Shown: piece after piece, positions 43,264 through 53,902 of the stretch
Layout: each line of letters starts with the position of its first letter
Numbering within the stretch: the first letter of the stretch is position 1
NCBI RefSeq assembly: GCF_028737195.1
Contig: NZ_JAQZAJ010000001.1
Location: forward strand, 124,001 to 188,000
Length of the DNA: 64,000 nt
Direction of reading: 5' to 3'
DNA from: Pseudovibrio exalbescens
Lineage (GTDB): Bacteria > Pseudomonadota > Alphaproteobacteria > Rhizobiales > Stappiaceae
Notes under the pieces: model-generated
The model's input: the letters and a program-made list of their open reading frames with translations, nothing else
The model's database searches: none
Told to the model about the DNA's origin: nothing
Made by a program: the position numbers and the translations under genes

Positions 43264-46200
43264 ATGCATATTCTCGCAGGTCAAGCGCGTGGGATAGACG
43301 AGCAGAACGAAGCGGTGGATCTGGAACAGGACCCCGCTGACATTCTGTTTCTTTCCGCGGCGGACACGGAGCTGGCACTGATGACTAGTGCCGTGCAGCA
43401 GTGCGCGCCTTGTTACAGTGTGCGGGCGGCCAGTTTTCTGGCGCTTACCCACCCCTATTCGGTGGATCTTTACTGTGAGCGGACTGTTCAGGGTTCAAGG
43501 CTTGTGGTGTTGCGCCTGCTGGGCGGGGCGCATTATTGGAACTATGGGCTGGAACAGCTGGAGATGCTGGCCAGACGCGGCGTGATCGACCTGGCTGTGA
43601 TGCCGGGGGATGACAAGTGGGATGAGGTGCTGGCAGCCCGTTCCAGCTTGCCGGTTGGCGTTGTAAAGCGGCTGTGGCGCTACTTTGTTGAAGGTGGGCC
43701 CGCCAATGTGTCTGCAGCGCTTGAGTATGCTGCCAGCTTGAAGGGCTTGCTGCCGGGCCTTGATCCCAACATGGTTGCTGAGCCGCGTCCGCTCCCCAAG
43801 TGTGGCTACTACGCCTCTGGTATGGAGTTCCCAACTCTGCGGGAGATTACCGCGCGTTTTGATGGGGAACGACCGGTGGCCGCCTTGGTTTTCTACCGTG
43901 CGCTTTATCAAAGCGGAGCGCTGGCTCCTGCAGATGCGCTCATTTCAGCTTTGCAGGCTCAAGGGCTGAACGTGTTGCCGCTCTATGTGAGCAGCTTGAA
44001 GGATGCAGAATGCGCCGCTGTCGTGCAGCAGAGCTTTGATGCGGTGAAGCCAAGTGTTGTGCTCAACGCTACAGCGTTTGCACTGAGCAAGGCCGGTGCA
44101 CAACACTTTGAGACCATTCTTGATGCGCCGGGAGCGCCTGTGCTGCAAGTGGTGTTCTCCTCTATCTCGCAAGGCAGCTGGGCTGAGAGCACGCAAGGGC
44201 TGTCGCCGCGGGACCTTGCCATGCATGTTGTGTTGCCCGAGGTGGATGGCCGCGTGCTGACCCGTGCTGTTTCTTTTAAAGAAGATGGCGAGAAGGACCC
44301 TTTGACCCAGTGGGCGCCGGTTCGGTTTGCGCCCAAAGACGACCGAATTACCTATGTGGCTGCGCTTGCGGCCAATTGGGCCAAGCTGTCAAAGCTGCCT
44401 GAAGGCAAGCGGCGCGTGGCGCTGGTACTTGCCAATTATCCCAATAAGGATGGTCGCTTGGCCAATGGGGTGGGGTTGGACACTCCGGCATCTTGTGCGG
44501 TGCTTCTGGCCGAGATGAAGGCGGCCGGTTATGACGTTGGGAGCGCGCCGCTCTCAAGTGCCGAACTGATGGCACTGCTTTCTGAAGGGCCAACCAATGC
44601 GCTGGAGGGACGCGGTGCCCGTAGAGCCGGTGAGACGCTGAGCCTTGAGGCTTACATGCGCTGCTTTGCTCAGCTTCCGATGGACGTGCAAAGGGCTGTT
44701 CGCGCGCGCTGGGGTGGCCCGGAGTGCGACCCCTATGTGGCGGGGGGCGAGTTCCGCTTGAGCCTGCATCGATTTGGCAATGTGGTGGTGGGCATTCAGC
44801 CAGCACGTGGTTACAACATCGATCCGAAAGCGACCTATCACCACCCGGATCTGGTGCCGCCGCACAATTATTTTGCCTGGTACTTTCATGTGCGTAGCGA
44901 GTTTGGTGCTGATGCCGTTGTGCATCTCGGCAAGCACGGCAATCTGGAATGGCTGCCGGGCAAGGCGCTGGCGCTCTCCGAAAGTTGCTTTCCCGAGGCG
45001 GTGCTGGGGCCGACGCCCAACATCTATCCGTTTATTGTGAACGATCCGGGAGAAGGGGCGCAAGCCAAGCGGCGCACGGCAGCGGTGATCATTGATCACC
45101 TGACGCCGCCGTTGGCGCGGGCGGAGAGCCATGGCGTTGCCAGTGAAATGGAAAACCTGCTGGATGAGTTCTATCAGGCCAGTGGGGTGGACACGCGCCG
45201 CTGCGACGTGCTTGCCAAGGAGCTGCTGGATTTGGCGGCCACCCACGGCCTTGATCTGGATATCGGCCTGACCAGCGACATGGACGAGGAAACACGTCTT
45301 GCCCGGCTTGATGCCCATCTGTGTGACCTGAAAGAACTCCAGATCCGGGATGGGCTGCATGTGTTTGGGCGCAAACCTGAAGGCCGGCCTTTCGACGAAA
45401 TGAAGGTGGCATTGCTGCGGGTGCCAAGAGGGCAAAGCGCCAATGATCAGAGTCTGTTACGGGCGCTTTCAAAGGATCTGATTCAAACAGAGTTTGATCC
45501 GTTGTCCTGTGATTTTGCTGGGGCCTATACCGGGCCCAAACCGGATTTTCTGGCGAAGCTGAGCGGTGATCTTTGGCGGTCCAACGGGGATGCGGTGGAG
45601 CGGCTGGAGCTGCTTTGTCTGAAACTGGTCACGGGTGAGTTGCCAGTGCCAGAAGGGTGGCAGGCAACCTCTGCGGTGATGGAAGGTTTTGAGAAAGAGA
45701 TTCTGCCAAGGCTTGCAAGCTCTTCTGAACGTGAGGTGAGGTCTGCGTTGCGGGCGCTGGGCGGCGGCTTTGTCGAGCCGGGGCCATCGGGTGCGCCCTC
45801 GCGTGGTCGACCGGACGTGTTGCCGACGGGGCGGAACTTCTATTCGGTGGATGTGCGCGGTGTTCCCACGCAGACCGCATGGCAGATCGGCGCTCGCAGT
45901 GCTGAAGCCTTGATGTTGCGCCACTTTCAGGATGAAGGCGAATGGCTGGATACGCTGGTGCTTTCCTGCTGGGGAACGGCGAACATGCGCACCGGCGGAG
46001 ATGACATTGCCCAAGCGCTGGCGTTGATTGGCGCGCGGCCCATTTGGGAGCCCGGTTCAGGACGGGTGACCGGGTTTGAGGTGGTGCCTTTGTCGGAGCT
46101 GCAGCGCCCCCGTGTGGATGTGACGCTTCGGGTCTCCGGTTTCTTCCGTGATGCGTTCCCGCAGCTCATGCATCTGTTTGATCAGGCTGTGGGTGAAATT

Positions 46201-47010
46201 GCGCGGCTGGAGGAACCGGAAGAGGCCAACCCATTGGCCGCGCATGTGCGCAAGGATGCGCTCAAGTTGCGAGCCGAGGGACATGATGAGCAGAGCGCTT
46301 GGCAGCGTGCGGCTTTCCGTGTGTTTGGCTCCAAACCCGGCGCTTATGGGGCAGGCCTGCAGGCCTTGATTGATGAGGGCATCTGGTCAGACCGTGCAGA
46401 CTTTGCGGAGGCGTTTGTGGCATGGGGCGGATATGCCTATGGCGTTGCAAGCGACGGCGTAAATGCGCCAGCGGAGCTTGAAAACCGTCTCGGCGCAGCA
46501 AGGGCCGTGGTGCATAACCAGGACAACCGGGAGCATGACCTTCTGGATTCCGATGACTACTACCAGTTTGAAGGCGGGCTTTCGGCCTCCATTGAGAGGT
46601 TCAGCGGAAAGGCGCCGACGGTTTACCACAACGACCATTCACGGCCAGAGCGGCCTGTCATCCGTACGCTGTCAGAAGAGATTGGGCGCGTGGTGCGGGG
46701 TCGGGCGGCAAACCCCAAGTGGATCGCGGGCGTGATGCGCCATGGTTACAAGGGGGCTTTCGAAATGGCTGCCACCCTTGACTACCTGTTTGCCTTTGGC
46801 GCGACCACCAACGCGGTGAAAGACCATCACTTTGACCAGTTGCATGAGGCTTACTTTGAAAACGATGAAGTGCTGGCATTCCTGCGCGAAAGCAATCCGG
46901 CTGCTCTGAGAGAGATGGCGCTGCGGTTTCAAGAGGCAATCGAACGCGGACTTTGGGTGCCACGACGCAACAGCGTGCATGTGAACCTTAAAGAGATAAC
47001 GCGCGCCTGA
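43264..47010 (+). CDS. cobN: cobaltochelatase subunit CobN
   Basis: A 1248-residue large subunit of the aerobic, ATP-dependent cobalt chelatase. It inserts cobalt into hydrogenobyrinic acid a,c-diamide with CobS and CobT, which are not in the window. The signature HLGKHGNLEWLPGKALALSE near residue 560 and the C-terminal RHGYKGAFEMAATLDYLF are present. Length matches the family (about 1250). It begins 3 nt after cobW, in line with metal delivery. Confidence 0.96.
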   Translation: MHILAGQARGIDEQNEAVDLEQDPADILFLSAADTELALMTSAVQQCAPCYSVRAASFLALTHPYSVDLYCERTVQGSRLVVLRLLGGAHYWNYGLEQLEMLARRGVIDLAVMPGDDKWDEVLAARSSLPVGVVKRLWRYFVEGGPANVSAALEYAASLKGLLPGLDPNMVAEPRPLPKCGYYASGMEFPTLREITARFDGERPVAALVFYRALYQSGALAPADALISALQAQGLNVLPLYVSSLKDAECAAVVQQSFDAVKPSVVLNATAFALSKAGAQHFETILDAPGAPVLQVVFSSISQGSWAESTQGLSPRDLAMHVVLPEVDGRVLTRAVSFKEDGEKDPLTQWAPVRFAPKDDRITYVAALAANWAKLSKLPEGKRRVALVLANYPNKDGRLANGVGLDTPASCAVLLAEMKAAGYDVGSAPLSSAELMALLSEGPTNALEGRGARRAGETLSLEAYMRCFAQLPMDVQRAVRARWGGPECDPYVAGGEFRLSLHRFGNVVVGIQPARGYNIDPKATYHHPDLVPPHNYFAWYFHVRSEFGADAVVHLGKHGNLEWLPGKALALSESCFPEAVLGPTPNIYPFIVNDPGEGAQAKRRTAAVIIDHLTPPLARAESHGVASEMENLLDEFYQASGVDTRRCDVLAKELLDLAATHGLDLDIGLTSDMDEETRLARLDAHLCDLKELQIRDGLHVFGRKPEGRPFDEMKVALLRVPRGQSANDQSLLRALSKDLIQTEFDPLSCDFAGAYTGPKPDFLAKLSGDLWRSNGDAVERLELLCLKLVTGELPVPEGWQATSAVMEGFEKEILPRLASSSEREVRSALRALGGGFVEPGPSGAPSRGRPDVLPTGRNFYSVDVRGVPTQTAWQIGARSAEALMLRHFQDEGEWLDTLVLSCWGTANMRTGGDDIAQALALIGARPIWEPGSGRVTGFEVVPLSELQRPRVDVTLRVSGFFRDAFPQLMHLFDQAVGEIARLEEPEEANPLAAHVRKDALKLRAEGHDEQSAWQRAAFRVFGSKPGAYGAGLQALIDEGIWSDRADFAEAFVAWGGYAYGVASDGVNAPAELENRLGAARAVVHNQDNREHDLLDSDDYYQFEGGLSASIERFSGKAPTVYHNDHSRPERPVIRTLSEEIGRVVRGRAANPKWIAGVMRHGYKGAFEMAATLDYLFAFGATTNAVKDHHFDQLHEAYFENDEVLAFLRESNPAALREMALRFQEAIERGLWVPRRNSVHVNLKEITRA

Positions 47011-47037
47011 CGGCGATACAACACGAAGGGGAACCCC

Positions 47038-47670
47038 ATGGCGGTGAACAAAGAAGACATGAGCGAAGCGGAGCTGGACGCCCGTCACGCTGAAAAGATG
47101 CGCAAGAAGAAAGCGGCGCGCGACAAGATCATGGAGACCAAGACCATCGAGAAAGGTCTGGTCATCGTGCATACGGGTAAGGGCAAGGGCAAATCTACCG
47201 CCGGGTTCGGTATGGTGTTTCGAACGCTGGGCCACGGTCATCGTGTGGGCGTGGTGCAGTTCGTCAAGGGGCGCATTGAAACGGGTGAGCGCATGGCGCT
47301 GGAGCGCTTTGGCGATCAGGTGACCATCAAGCGCATGGGCGAGGGCTTTACCTGGGAAACACAGGATCGCCAGCGAGACATCTCGGCCGCGCGGCAGGCC
47401 TGGGATGCCGCCAAGGAGCTGATCCTTTCAGGCGACCACAAGCTGGTATTGCTGGATGAGCTGAACATCGTGCTGCGCTATGACTACTTGCCGCTGGATG
47501 AAATCGTGCGCTTCTTACGTGATGAAAAGCCCGAGGACGTGCATGTGATCGTCACCGGTCGTAATGCCAAAGAGGAACTGATTGAGATCGCGGATCTGGT
47601 GACCGAGATGACGCAGATCAAGCATCCATTCCGCTCCGGGGTGAAGCCGCAGGAAGGCATTGAGTTCTGA
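47038..47670 (+). CDS. cobO: cob(I)yrinic acid a,c-diamide adenosyltransferase
   Basis: A 210-residue CobA/BtuR-type enzyme that adds the 5'-deoxyadenosyl group to cobalt. The ATP loop is TGKGKGKSTAGFGM near residue 46, and VVLLDELNIVLRYDYLP follows near 140. The first 35 residues are charged and helical, a usual N-terminal extension. It closes the riboswitch operon. Confidence 0.95.
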   Translation: MAVNKEDMSEAELDARHAEKMRKKKAARDKIMETKTIEKGLVIVHTGKGKGKSTAGFGMVFRTLGHGHRVGVVQFVKGRIETGERMALERFGDQVTIKRMGEGFTWETQDRQRDISAARQAWDAAKELILSGDHKLVLLDELNIVLRYDYLPLDEIVRFLRDEKPEDVHVIVTGRNAKEELIEIADLVTEMTQIKHPFRSGVKPQEGIEF

Positions 47671-47712
47671 CGGGTTCGTGCCGAATGCAGTAAGTTTTCA
47701 AGCGACTTTGGG

Positions 47713-47740
47713 GAAGCTCCCATGGAGGAGCTTTCCTACT
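47713..47740 (+). terminator. weak terminator candidate after cobO
   Basis: AAGCTCC and GGAGCTT form a 7-bp stem with a 6-nt loop, about 45 bp past the cobO stop. The following sequence is T/C-rich but without a clean U-run. Confidence 0.4.
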
Positions 47741-48074
47741 TGCTTGTTGTTCAGCGGTATTGAACTATTCTACCTTTAAAGCGGCAAGTGCAGCTGATCT
47801 TTAGTTTTCCAGGCTATTGCACATATTGTGTTATAGAACACAGTTGGCTAACCTCTCATCGTGGTAACACCATCCGAATTATTGGATTGAAGCCGTTCAC
47901 TCCGTTGTCGGGCTGCCGGGCACACTCAACAAAATAACTGCTTTTACTGATGTCAGAGCAAAGGCTCTGCATGGCGAAAAACTGCGGAAACATGCGTTTT
48001 GTGACAGTTTTGTGCGCCTTAAGTAATCGTTGTCGAGCGGTGCTGCCCGCTTGATGTAAAAGGTTAAAATTCTA
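47741..48074. other. intergenic region after cobO
   Basis: About 330 bp holding no convincing gene or RNA. It must carry the promoter of the membrane-protein gene at 48075. Confidence 0.4.
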
Positions 48075-48773
48075 GTGGTTGATTCATCAGTTGGCAGAGC
48101 GCCGGAAGAATATTTCTCATTAAAATGGGGATATGCAACGATTTTGTTCCTGTGTGTGGTGCTGGGAACGTCTGCGTTGGCGGCCTATACTTCCCCGCAG
48201 ACATGGTGGGGTGCGCTGGAAGAAAACGGGCCGGTTGAATTACTGAGTGTTGTATTGTGGCTGTGCGTGTCACTGGCCGTGTTGAGCCGGTGCAAGCTGG
48301 ACACGATCGGAACGTCTGTCATGGTGACATTCGTGGCTTTTGCGGCGCGCGAGGCGGATCTGCACAAGGCATTTTCCTCCGACAGCTTCTTCAAGCTGCG
48401 GTTCTACACCTCTGGCGAGTTTGGGCTCGAACAAATGCTGTTTGGCATTGTCGCGGTCGTCCTGTTGGCGGTGATTGCCATTTCCGTCTTTGCCTTGTTT
48501 CGCTTCATATTCCTGCGTGGGGGCTGGCGTACAGCATTTGGTCAGGTGATGGTTGTGGGGGCGGGGTTGCTCCTTGCAACGAAAGCGGCGGACAGGCTGC
48601 CATCCATTCTGCGCGTGGACTATGACCTCCAGATCGGGCCAGAAATTGCGGCGGCTCTGCGGGCATTTGAGGAAACCGGCGAGCTGATGGTTTCCTTCCT
48701 GTTCCTTGTGGCTTTTGCCTGGTTCAACAAGACGGCAAGGTTTAATGGCCGGCCGCTCCGATCCGGCAAATAA
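48075..48773 (+). CDS. conserved hypothetical membrane protein
   Basis: A 232-residue protein with about six hydrophobic segments. The repeated acidic motifs in membrane borders, EENGPVELLSVVLW and FEETGELMVSFLFL, and the AFAAREADLHKAF stretch with charges near a helix give a recognisable but unnamed family pattern. A GTG start is used (AAGG about 14 nt upstream). It sits between two cob gene groups but nothing links it to B12. Confidence 0.65.
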   Translation: MVDSSVGRAPEEYFSLKWGYATILFLCVVLGTSALAAYTSPQTWWGALEENGPVELLSVVLWLCVSLAVLSRCKLDTIGTSVMVTFVAFAAREADLHKAFSSDSFFKLRFYTSGEFGLEQMLFGIVAVVLLAVIAISVFALFRFIFLRGGWRTAFGQVMVVGAGLLLATKAADRLPSILRVDYDLQIGPEIAAALRAFEETGELMVSFLFLVAFAWFNKTARFNGRPLRSGK

Positions 48774-48946
48774 CCGGCTCTTTCTCACGGGCTTTCAGGA
48801 ACAAGGTTGTGCTGGGCGAGGCTCGGCACAATCGAGCGAACTCAACGCCGGAATTATGGGTTCGCGTTTGCAGGCCTTTTGGAATAAGGCATTGAATATT
48901 CATGGCAGTTGTCAGACCATAGGCCTCCAACGAGGCGGGAAGACCC

Positions 48947-49243
48947 ATGAAACTGTTTGATGCCAGACTGCGAAACATGAGTGAAAAGCATGCTGATCTT
49001 GTTCGGCGCTATGAACTGTGGCGAACCGTGATTGAGTTTCTTGCTGCGCTGCTGTTCGTCATCGGTAGCGTCTTGTTCTTTTTCGACAGTCTTGTTTTTG
49101 CCGGAACCTGGTTGTTTCTCCTCGGTTCCCTCCTGTTTGGGGTGCGCCCAACCATTCGCTTGCTGTTGGAATTGCATCTGACGCGCTTGCCGGTGCCACA
49201 AGAGTTCCGGCCTTATGGTGCTGAACCGGAAACACAAAGCTGA
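48947..49243 (+). CDS. YrhK-like small membrane protein
   Basis: A 98-residue protein. [26 protein letters not shown] and the [20 protein letters not shown] stretch form two membrane helices, matching the YrhK-like domain. Function is unknown. Its stop overlaps the cobQ start by one base (TGATG), so the two genes are translationally coupled. That makes a link with cobalamin synthesis or transport worth testing. Confidence 0.75.
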   Translation: MKLFDARLRNMSEKHADLVRRYELWRTVIEFLAALLFVIGSVLFFFDSLVFAGTWLFLLGSLLFGVRPTIRLLLELHLTRLPVPQEFRPYGAEPETQS

Positions 49244-50718
49244 TGGGTGCCTCAGGTAAACGCCAAGCAGCGGTGATGATCCAAGGCACGGGCTCCAATG
49301 TGGGCAAGAGCGTGATTGTGGCGGGCTTGGCACGCGTGTTCGCCCGCCGGGGCCTCAGGGTTCTCCCATTCAAACCGCAGAACATGTCCAACAATGCAGC
49401 CGTAACTGCCGAGGGCGGCGAGATTGGCCGCGCTCAGGCTCTGCAGGCCTTTGGTGCGCGAGTTGCGCCTTCCATACACATGAACCCGGTGCTCTTGAAG
49501 CCGGAGAGCGACAGCGGATCGCAGATCATCGTACAGGGCAAGCGCTTTGGGACCTTGAAAGCGCGTGAGTTCGGAAAGCAGAAGGGAACTTTGTTTCCCT
49601 ATGTTCAAGAGAGCTTTGAGCATCTTGAGCGGGACGCCGACCTGATCCTGGTGGAGGGTGCAGGGTCTCCGGCAGAGATCAACTTGCGGGCTGGCGATAT
49701 CGCAAACATGGGCTTTGCTGAGGCCCTGGATGTACCGGTGATCCTTGCTGGTGATATTGATCGAGGCGGGGTGATTGCCTCTGTCGTTGGCACATCTGTG
49801 GTGATTGAACCTTCTGAGCGCAGGCGCATAAAAGCGTTTTTTATCAATAAGTTTAGAGGTGACCCTTCACTTTTTGATTCCGGTTTGACAGAGATTGAAA
49901 ACCGCAGTGGCTGGCCGAGCCTTGGTGTGGTGCCCTGGTTTCAAAAGGCGGGTGATCTGCCGGAAGAAGATGCGCTTGGCCTTGATGACAAGCGCGGGCA
50001 GGGAAAACTCAAAGTGGTGGTGCCGGTGATCAGCCGCATTGCCAACTTTGATGATCTTGATCCCCTTCGGCTTGAAGAGGATGTGACGCTCCGCCTGATC
50101 TATCCGGGCCAAGCACTGCCGGGGGATGCTGATCTTGTTTTGCTGCCGGGTACCAAGTCCACCATGGGGGATCTTGCATTCTTGCGGGCCCAAGGCTGGC
50201 ACATAGACATTGCTGCCCATGTGCGCCGTGGAGGCCGGGTCCTCGGCATTTGTGGGGGCTATCAGATGCTTGGGCGGGCAATCAGTGATCCGAATGGCAT
50301 TGAAGGGCCTGCGGGCACCATTGACGGGCTTGGCCTGCTTGATGTGGAGACAGTGCTTACAGCGGAGAAACAGGTGGTGGCTCAGACAGGTACGCACCTT
50401 TCTAGCGGTGAGGCGGTGTCGGGCTATGAGATCCATATTGGACGGACGGCAGGGCGCGATTGCGCGCGGCCATTCTTGATCCTGGGCGGTCACGAGGATG
50501 GCGCGCAATCTGCTGACGGGCAGGTTGCTGGCACATACTTGCATGGCCTGTTTGGTTCAGATGGTTTTCGCGCAGCGTTTTTGAAAGGCTTTGGTGCGCG
50601 CTCCACGCTTGGGTATTCGGCCAAGGTGGAGCTGGCGATGGAGGCACTGGCTGATCATCTGGAAGAGCATCTTGACTGCGACCGCATTCTTGAAATTGCT
50701 CGGTCCCGTGTGGGTTAG
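49243..50718 (+). CDS. cobQ: cobyric acid synthase
   Basis: A 491-residue amidase that converts adenosylcobyrinic acid a,c-diamide to cobyric acid using glutamine. The P-loop-like [10 protein letters not shown] is near residue 15 and [10 protein letters not shown] follows. The glutaminase half has its Cys in [11 protein letters not shown] and its His in GTYLHGLFG. All parts are present. It sits after the YrhK gene and ends overlapping the convergent DUF938 gene by 4 bp. Confidence 0.96.
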   Translation: MGASGKRQAAVMIQGTGSNVGKSVIVAGLARVFARRGLRVLPFKPQNMSNNAAVTAEGGEIGRAQALQAFGARVAPSIHMNPVLLKPESDSGSQIIVQGKRFGTLKAREFGKQKGTLFPYVQESFEHLERDADLILVEGAGSPAEINLRAGDIANMGFAEALDVPVILAGDIDRGGVIASVVGTSVVIEPSERRRIKAFFINKFRGDPSLFDSGLTEIENRSGWPSLGVVPWFQKAGDLPEEDALGLDDKRGQGKLKVVVPVISRIANFDDLDPLRLEEDVTLRLIYPGQALPGDADLVLLPGTKSTMGDLAFLRAQGWHIDIAAHVRRGGRVLGICGGYQMLGRAISDPNGIEGPAGTIDGLGLLDVETVLTAEKQVVAQTGTHLSSGEAVSGYEIHIGRTAGRDCARPFLILGGHEDGAQSADGQVAGTYLHGLFGSDGFRAAFLKGFGARSTLGYSAKVELAMEALADHLEEHLDCDRILEIARSRVG

Positions 50719-51326
50719 GAACGCTTCCAGACCAAGAACTGATTGTTGGCGGGCATGGCGTGATCGGCAACAAGGGTAAGGCCAATGGCCTCGGCAAGGG
50801 CGTTGACCGCTTCGAAATCACGAATGCCGCCGCCGGGAAACGTTTCCTTCAGCCAGCCATCAAATTGCTCGTTGCTTTGCGTTGTGAACGCGCCCTCGTA
50901 TTTGTAGGGGCCATACAAAAACAGGTGGCCACCGGATTTCAACGTGCCATCGACACCTTGGAAGAATGCTTCGACCAGGTCCCAAGAGATCACATGGATG
51001 CAATTGCAGGCGTAGAGCGCGTCAAAGTGTTGCTTGAAGAGGTCGTTCTGAGTGCTCCAAGGCAGAGCGGAGATGTCAAGCGCGCGCGGGCTCATGAGGT
51101 TCTCTGGTTGCTCTTCCAGCTCGAAACGGGCGGAAATGCCCTGCAGGTGGTGAGGCAAGTCCGTGGGCTGCCAATTGATTGCTGGCATGGCCTTGGAAAA
51201 GTGGAGAGCGTGCTGGCCGGTGCCACTGGCAACTTCCAGAACTGTCGCCCCTTCTGGCAAATGCTTCAGAAGCTTCTCCAGAATGAAGCCCTTGTTGTTG
51301 TCGGCGGCTTTGTTAAATGGCAGCAC
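50715..51326 (-). CDS. DUF938 family SAM-dependent methyltransferase-like protein
   Basis: A 203-residue protein with the SAM motif [15 protein letters not shown] near residue 30 and NWQPTDLP after it, as in the DUF938 family. The substrate is unknown. I prefer the GTG at 51326, which has GAGGA shortly upstream and begins at the conserved region. A TTG at 51371 would add 15 residues. The gene is transcribed toward cobQ, and the stops overlap by 4 bp. Confidence 0.83.
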   Translation of the reverse strand: MLPFNKAADNNKGFILEKLLKHLPEGATVLEVASGTGQHALHFSKAMPAINWQPTDLPHHLQGISARFELEEQPENLMSPRALDISALPWSTQNDLFKQHFDALYACNCIHVISWDLVEAFFQGVDGTLKSGGHLFLYGPYKYEGAFTTQSNEQFDGWLKETFPGGGIRDFEAVNALAEAIGLTLVADHAMPANNQFLVWKRS

Positions 51327-51467
51327 GATTGGTTCCTCAAGCGGTTGGTGCGGCAGAGATCTTGCTGCCAAGATAAGCGCTTATGCGCTTGAAGCAATGG
51401 GCAGGAGACCTAACGCCAGTGCGGCTTGATGAAGGTTTTTGAGCCATCAACATAGAACTTGACGTGG

Positions 51468-52439
51468 TTAGAACGGAATGGACAGGGCCGCCAGAGCCAG
51501 CACCTGCACACCGCAGGCAAAGAACATGACCTTGAGCGCCTTGGTGATGTCTTCATGGCTGGCGGACTTGCGGCCCATTTCGTTCATGTAGGGATCGTCA
51601 ACCGAGTAGCTTGCATAGTGACGCGGCCCTGCCAGTGCGATACCCAATGCGCCCGCCATGGCGGCTTCTGGCCAGCCGGCGTTGGGAGAGCGATGCAGCC
51701 CAGCGTCGCTCATCATCACGGAGAAGGCCTTTTTCGGCGCGGTGCCAACGGCAAAGGCGCCGACGCAGATGAGCAAGCCTGCAAGACGTGAGGCGGGCAG
51801 ATTGACAAGGTCATCCAAACGGGCGCTGGCCCAGCCGAACTCCTGATAGCGCTCTGTCTTGTGGCCGATCATGCTGTCGGCGGTGTTGATGGCTTTGTAG
51901 GCCAAAATGCCCGGCAGTCCTAAAAGCGCGAACCAGAAAACGGGGGCAACCACGCCATCGGAGAAGTTTTCAGCGCATGATTCAATGGCGGCACGGGAGA
52001 CGCCAGATTCGTCCAACGCCTGCGGGTTGCGGCCCACAATCCGTGAGACAGCGGCGCGCCCCGCCTCCAGCCCGTTGGTGCGCAGGGCATCGCGCACGGC
52101 GGCAACATGTTCGTAAAGGCTTTTCTGGGCGATAAGGATCGCGCCCAGCGCGGCGATGAGAACTTCGCCGAAGGGAATTTCTTCCAGCAGGTCTTGCAGG
52201 ATATAGCCAATGGCAAGGGCACCCACAGTGAGAGAACCGGTAAGCAGCAGGCCATTGAGGCGGCGCACCTGAGACGACAGATCATTGGTGTTCAGGCGCT
52301 TGTCGGTCCAGTCAATCGCCTTGCCAATGACTGTGACCGGATGGGGGAACCGTTTCCAAAGCCAATCCGGGTCGCCCAGAAGGGCGTCCAGAAGCAACGC
52401 GAGCACCACGATCCAGAGCATATGGTCGAAGAAGATCAT
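51468..52439 (-). CDS. cobD: adenosylcobinamide-phosphate synthase (CobD/CbiB)
   Basis: A 323-residue membrane protein that attaches the aminopropanol phosphate arm to adenosylcobyric acid. LLDALLGDPDWLWKRFPHPV at the start and AESCAENFSDGVVAP with YKAINTADSMIGHK in the middle are signature motifs. The CobD name follows Pseudomonas denitrificans usage; the Salmonella homologue is CbiB. GAGGA precedes the ATG, and it is 12 bp downstream of cobC. Confidence 0.95.
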   Translation of the reverse strand: MIFFDHMLWIVVLALLLDALLGDPDWLWKRFPHPVTVIGKAIDWTDKRLNTNDLSSQVRRLNGLLLTGSLTVGALAIGYILQDLLEEIPFGEVLIAALGAILIAQKSLYEHVAAVRDALRTNGLEAGRAAVSRIVGRNPQALDESGVSRAAIESCAENFSDGVVAPVFWFALLGLPGILAYKAINTADSMIGHKTERYQEFGWASARLDDLVNLPASRLAGLLICVGAFAVGTAPKKAFSVMMSDAGLHRSPNAGWPEAAMAGALGIALAGPRHYASYSVDDPYMNEMGRKSASHEDITKALKVMFFACGVQVLALAALSIPF

Positions 52440-52451
52440 GTGGAGCGGTCC

Positions 52452-53447
52452 TCAAGGTTTGTAGCTGGTCAGGGCAGTTTCCAGGCGCTGCCAATGGGGT
52501 TCTGAAGCGGGGCGGCCCAGGCGCAGCCACGTCTTTGAATAGTCGAAGTGCCGCGTCCAGATGTGCTGGGCGGCCAAGTGGGCATGAAGGGCCTCGGCAT
52601 CTACCCCAGAAATGAGCGAGAAGAGCGGCGTTCCTCCCTCGCGCACCATACCGCAGGATGCAACCAGTTTTTCAAGACGGTGTGCTCCCGCAACAAGCTT
52701 GTTCCGCATCTCCCGGCGCCAGATGTCATCTCCAAGCGCTGCCGTGCCGATCTTCAGCGCTGGGCCAGAGACAGCCCATGTGCCCAACCTTTCCTTCATG
52801 GCTTCACACAGAGGGTGAGAACCAATCATGAAGCCCAGACGCAAACCCGCCAAGCCATAGAATTTACCAAAGGAGCGCAGTACCACCACTGGCAGGTCGG
52901 TGAGGTGAGGGAGCAAGCTGGCCTTTTCCAGGCAATCGGCAAAGGCTTCATCGACAATGAGCAGACCGCCGCGCGCACTCAGCTGTTGTGCAGTGGCGAG
53001 CAGCGCCTCAGAACCATAGAGCGTGCCGGTGGGGTTGTTTGGGTTGACAACAACCGCCACGCGAGCTGCCTGCGGGAGGTGCTCAAGTGAGGGGGCTTTC
53101 ATAACCGTGTGTCCGGCACTCGCCCAGCTTTCCTCATGGGAGGCGTAGGTGGGAGACAAAGTGGCTACGGTGGTGCGCTCGACCAGATAAGGGAGCTGCG
53201 AGATGAGGGCCTGTGTGCCCGGCGCCGCGACCATGGCAAGGTGGCTTGGAACCTCATAGGCGCGGCGTGCGGCGGCAATCAGGTCGCTTTCTGCCTTGGA
53301 GGTGGGAAGGCTGGCCCAGTCTGCCTGCGCAAGGTGGCCAGCGGTGGGATAGGCATGCGGGTTGATGCCGGTGGAAAGATCCATCCAGTCTTGTTCCGTC
53401 CCGCCGTAACGGGCGATGGCCTCGCTCAAATCACCGCCATGACGCAT
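52452..53447 (-). CDS. cobC: threonine-phosphate decarboxylase (CobC type)
   Basis: A 331-residue PLP enzyme of the aminotransferase fold, predicted to make the (R)-1-amino-2-propanol phosphate arm of B12 from threonine phosphate. NPNNPTGTLY and the PLP-lysine region SFGKFYGLAGLRLGF are clear. AAGGAG sits before the ATG. It is first in the cobC-cobD pair; no riboswitch was seen upstream. Confidence 0.9.
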   Translation of the reverse strand: MRHGGDLSEAIARYGGTEQDWMDLSTGINPHAYPTAGHLAQADWASLPTSKAESDLIAAARRAYEVPSHLAMVAAPGTQALISQLPYLVERTTVATLSPTYASHEESWASAGHTVMKAPSLEHLPQAARVAVVVNPNNPTGTLYGSEALLATAQQLSARGGLLIVDEAFADCLEKASLLPHLTDLPVVVLRSFGKFYGLAGLRLGFMIGSHPLCEAMKERLGTWAVSGPALKIGTAALGDDIWRREMRNKLVAGAHRLEKLVASCGMVREGGTPLFSLISGVDAEALHAHLAAQHIWTRHFDYSKTWLRLGRPASEPHWQRLETALTSYKP

Positions 53448-53665
53448 TGATAGTCTCCTTGTGGCCGACCCGTTGGGTTTAGCGCAAATACCGTTAAATC
53501 CCTAGCACGTAGCTTGTGATTGGCGGGGATTACCAGTGCTGGGAGGAAGGGGCAAAGGGGCCTTGGTCGCATTCCAGACTTGACCTCAAGGGGGGAATGG
53601 CTTCATAGAACATATAGAGAACAAAAAGCCGCTTTCGCCAAGACTGATGGAACCCAAAAGGCACC

Positions 53666-53902
53666 ATGACCTCACGCCGACCGCAAAGACCGATGGATTT
53701 CGACCGGGAAGATCTGCTCAAGCAGCTTGGTGCCATTCGCCAGCAGCTCATTGAAGTGCGCACCACGTTGCGGCCGCGTTCCGGCCTTGCGCGCTGCGTT
53801 GACGGGGTGGTGGACGAGATCGATGAGCTGGCCTTGGTGCTGACGGGAAAGCGGGAGTATTTCCATGCGCCTGGCGCGGCGGCGCAGATGCGCGGCAAGT
53901 GA
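53666..53902 (+). CDS. small basic/acidic hypothetical protein
   Basis: A 78-residue protein: an N-terminal basic tail, then a helix-prone acidic part (FDREDLLKQLGAIRQQLIEVRTTL) and VVDEIDELALVLTGKREYF. Family not recognised. AAGG lies about 6 nt before the ATG. It opens the accessory-looking stretch. It could be a small helical bundle or an adaptor; nothing more can be said. Confidence 0.55.
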   Translation: MTSRRPQRPMDFDREDLLKQLGAIRQQLIEVRTTLRPRSGLARCVDGVVDEIDELALVLTGKREYFHAPGAAAQMRGK

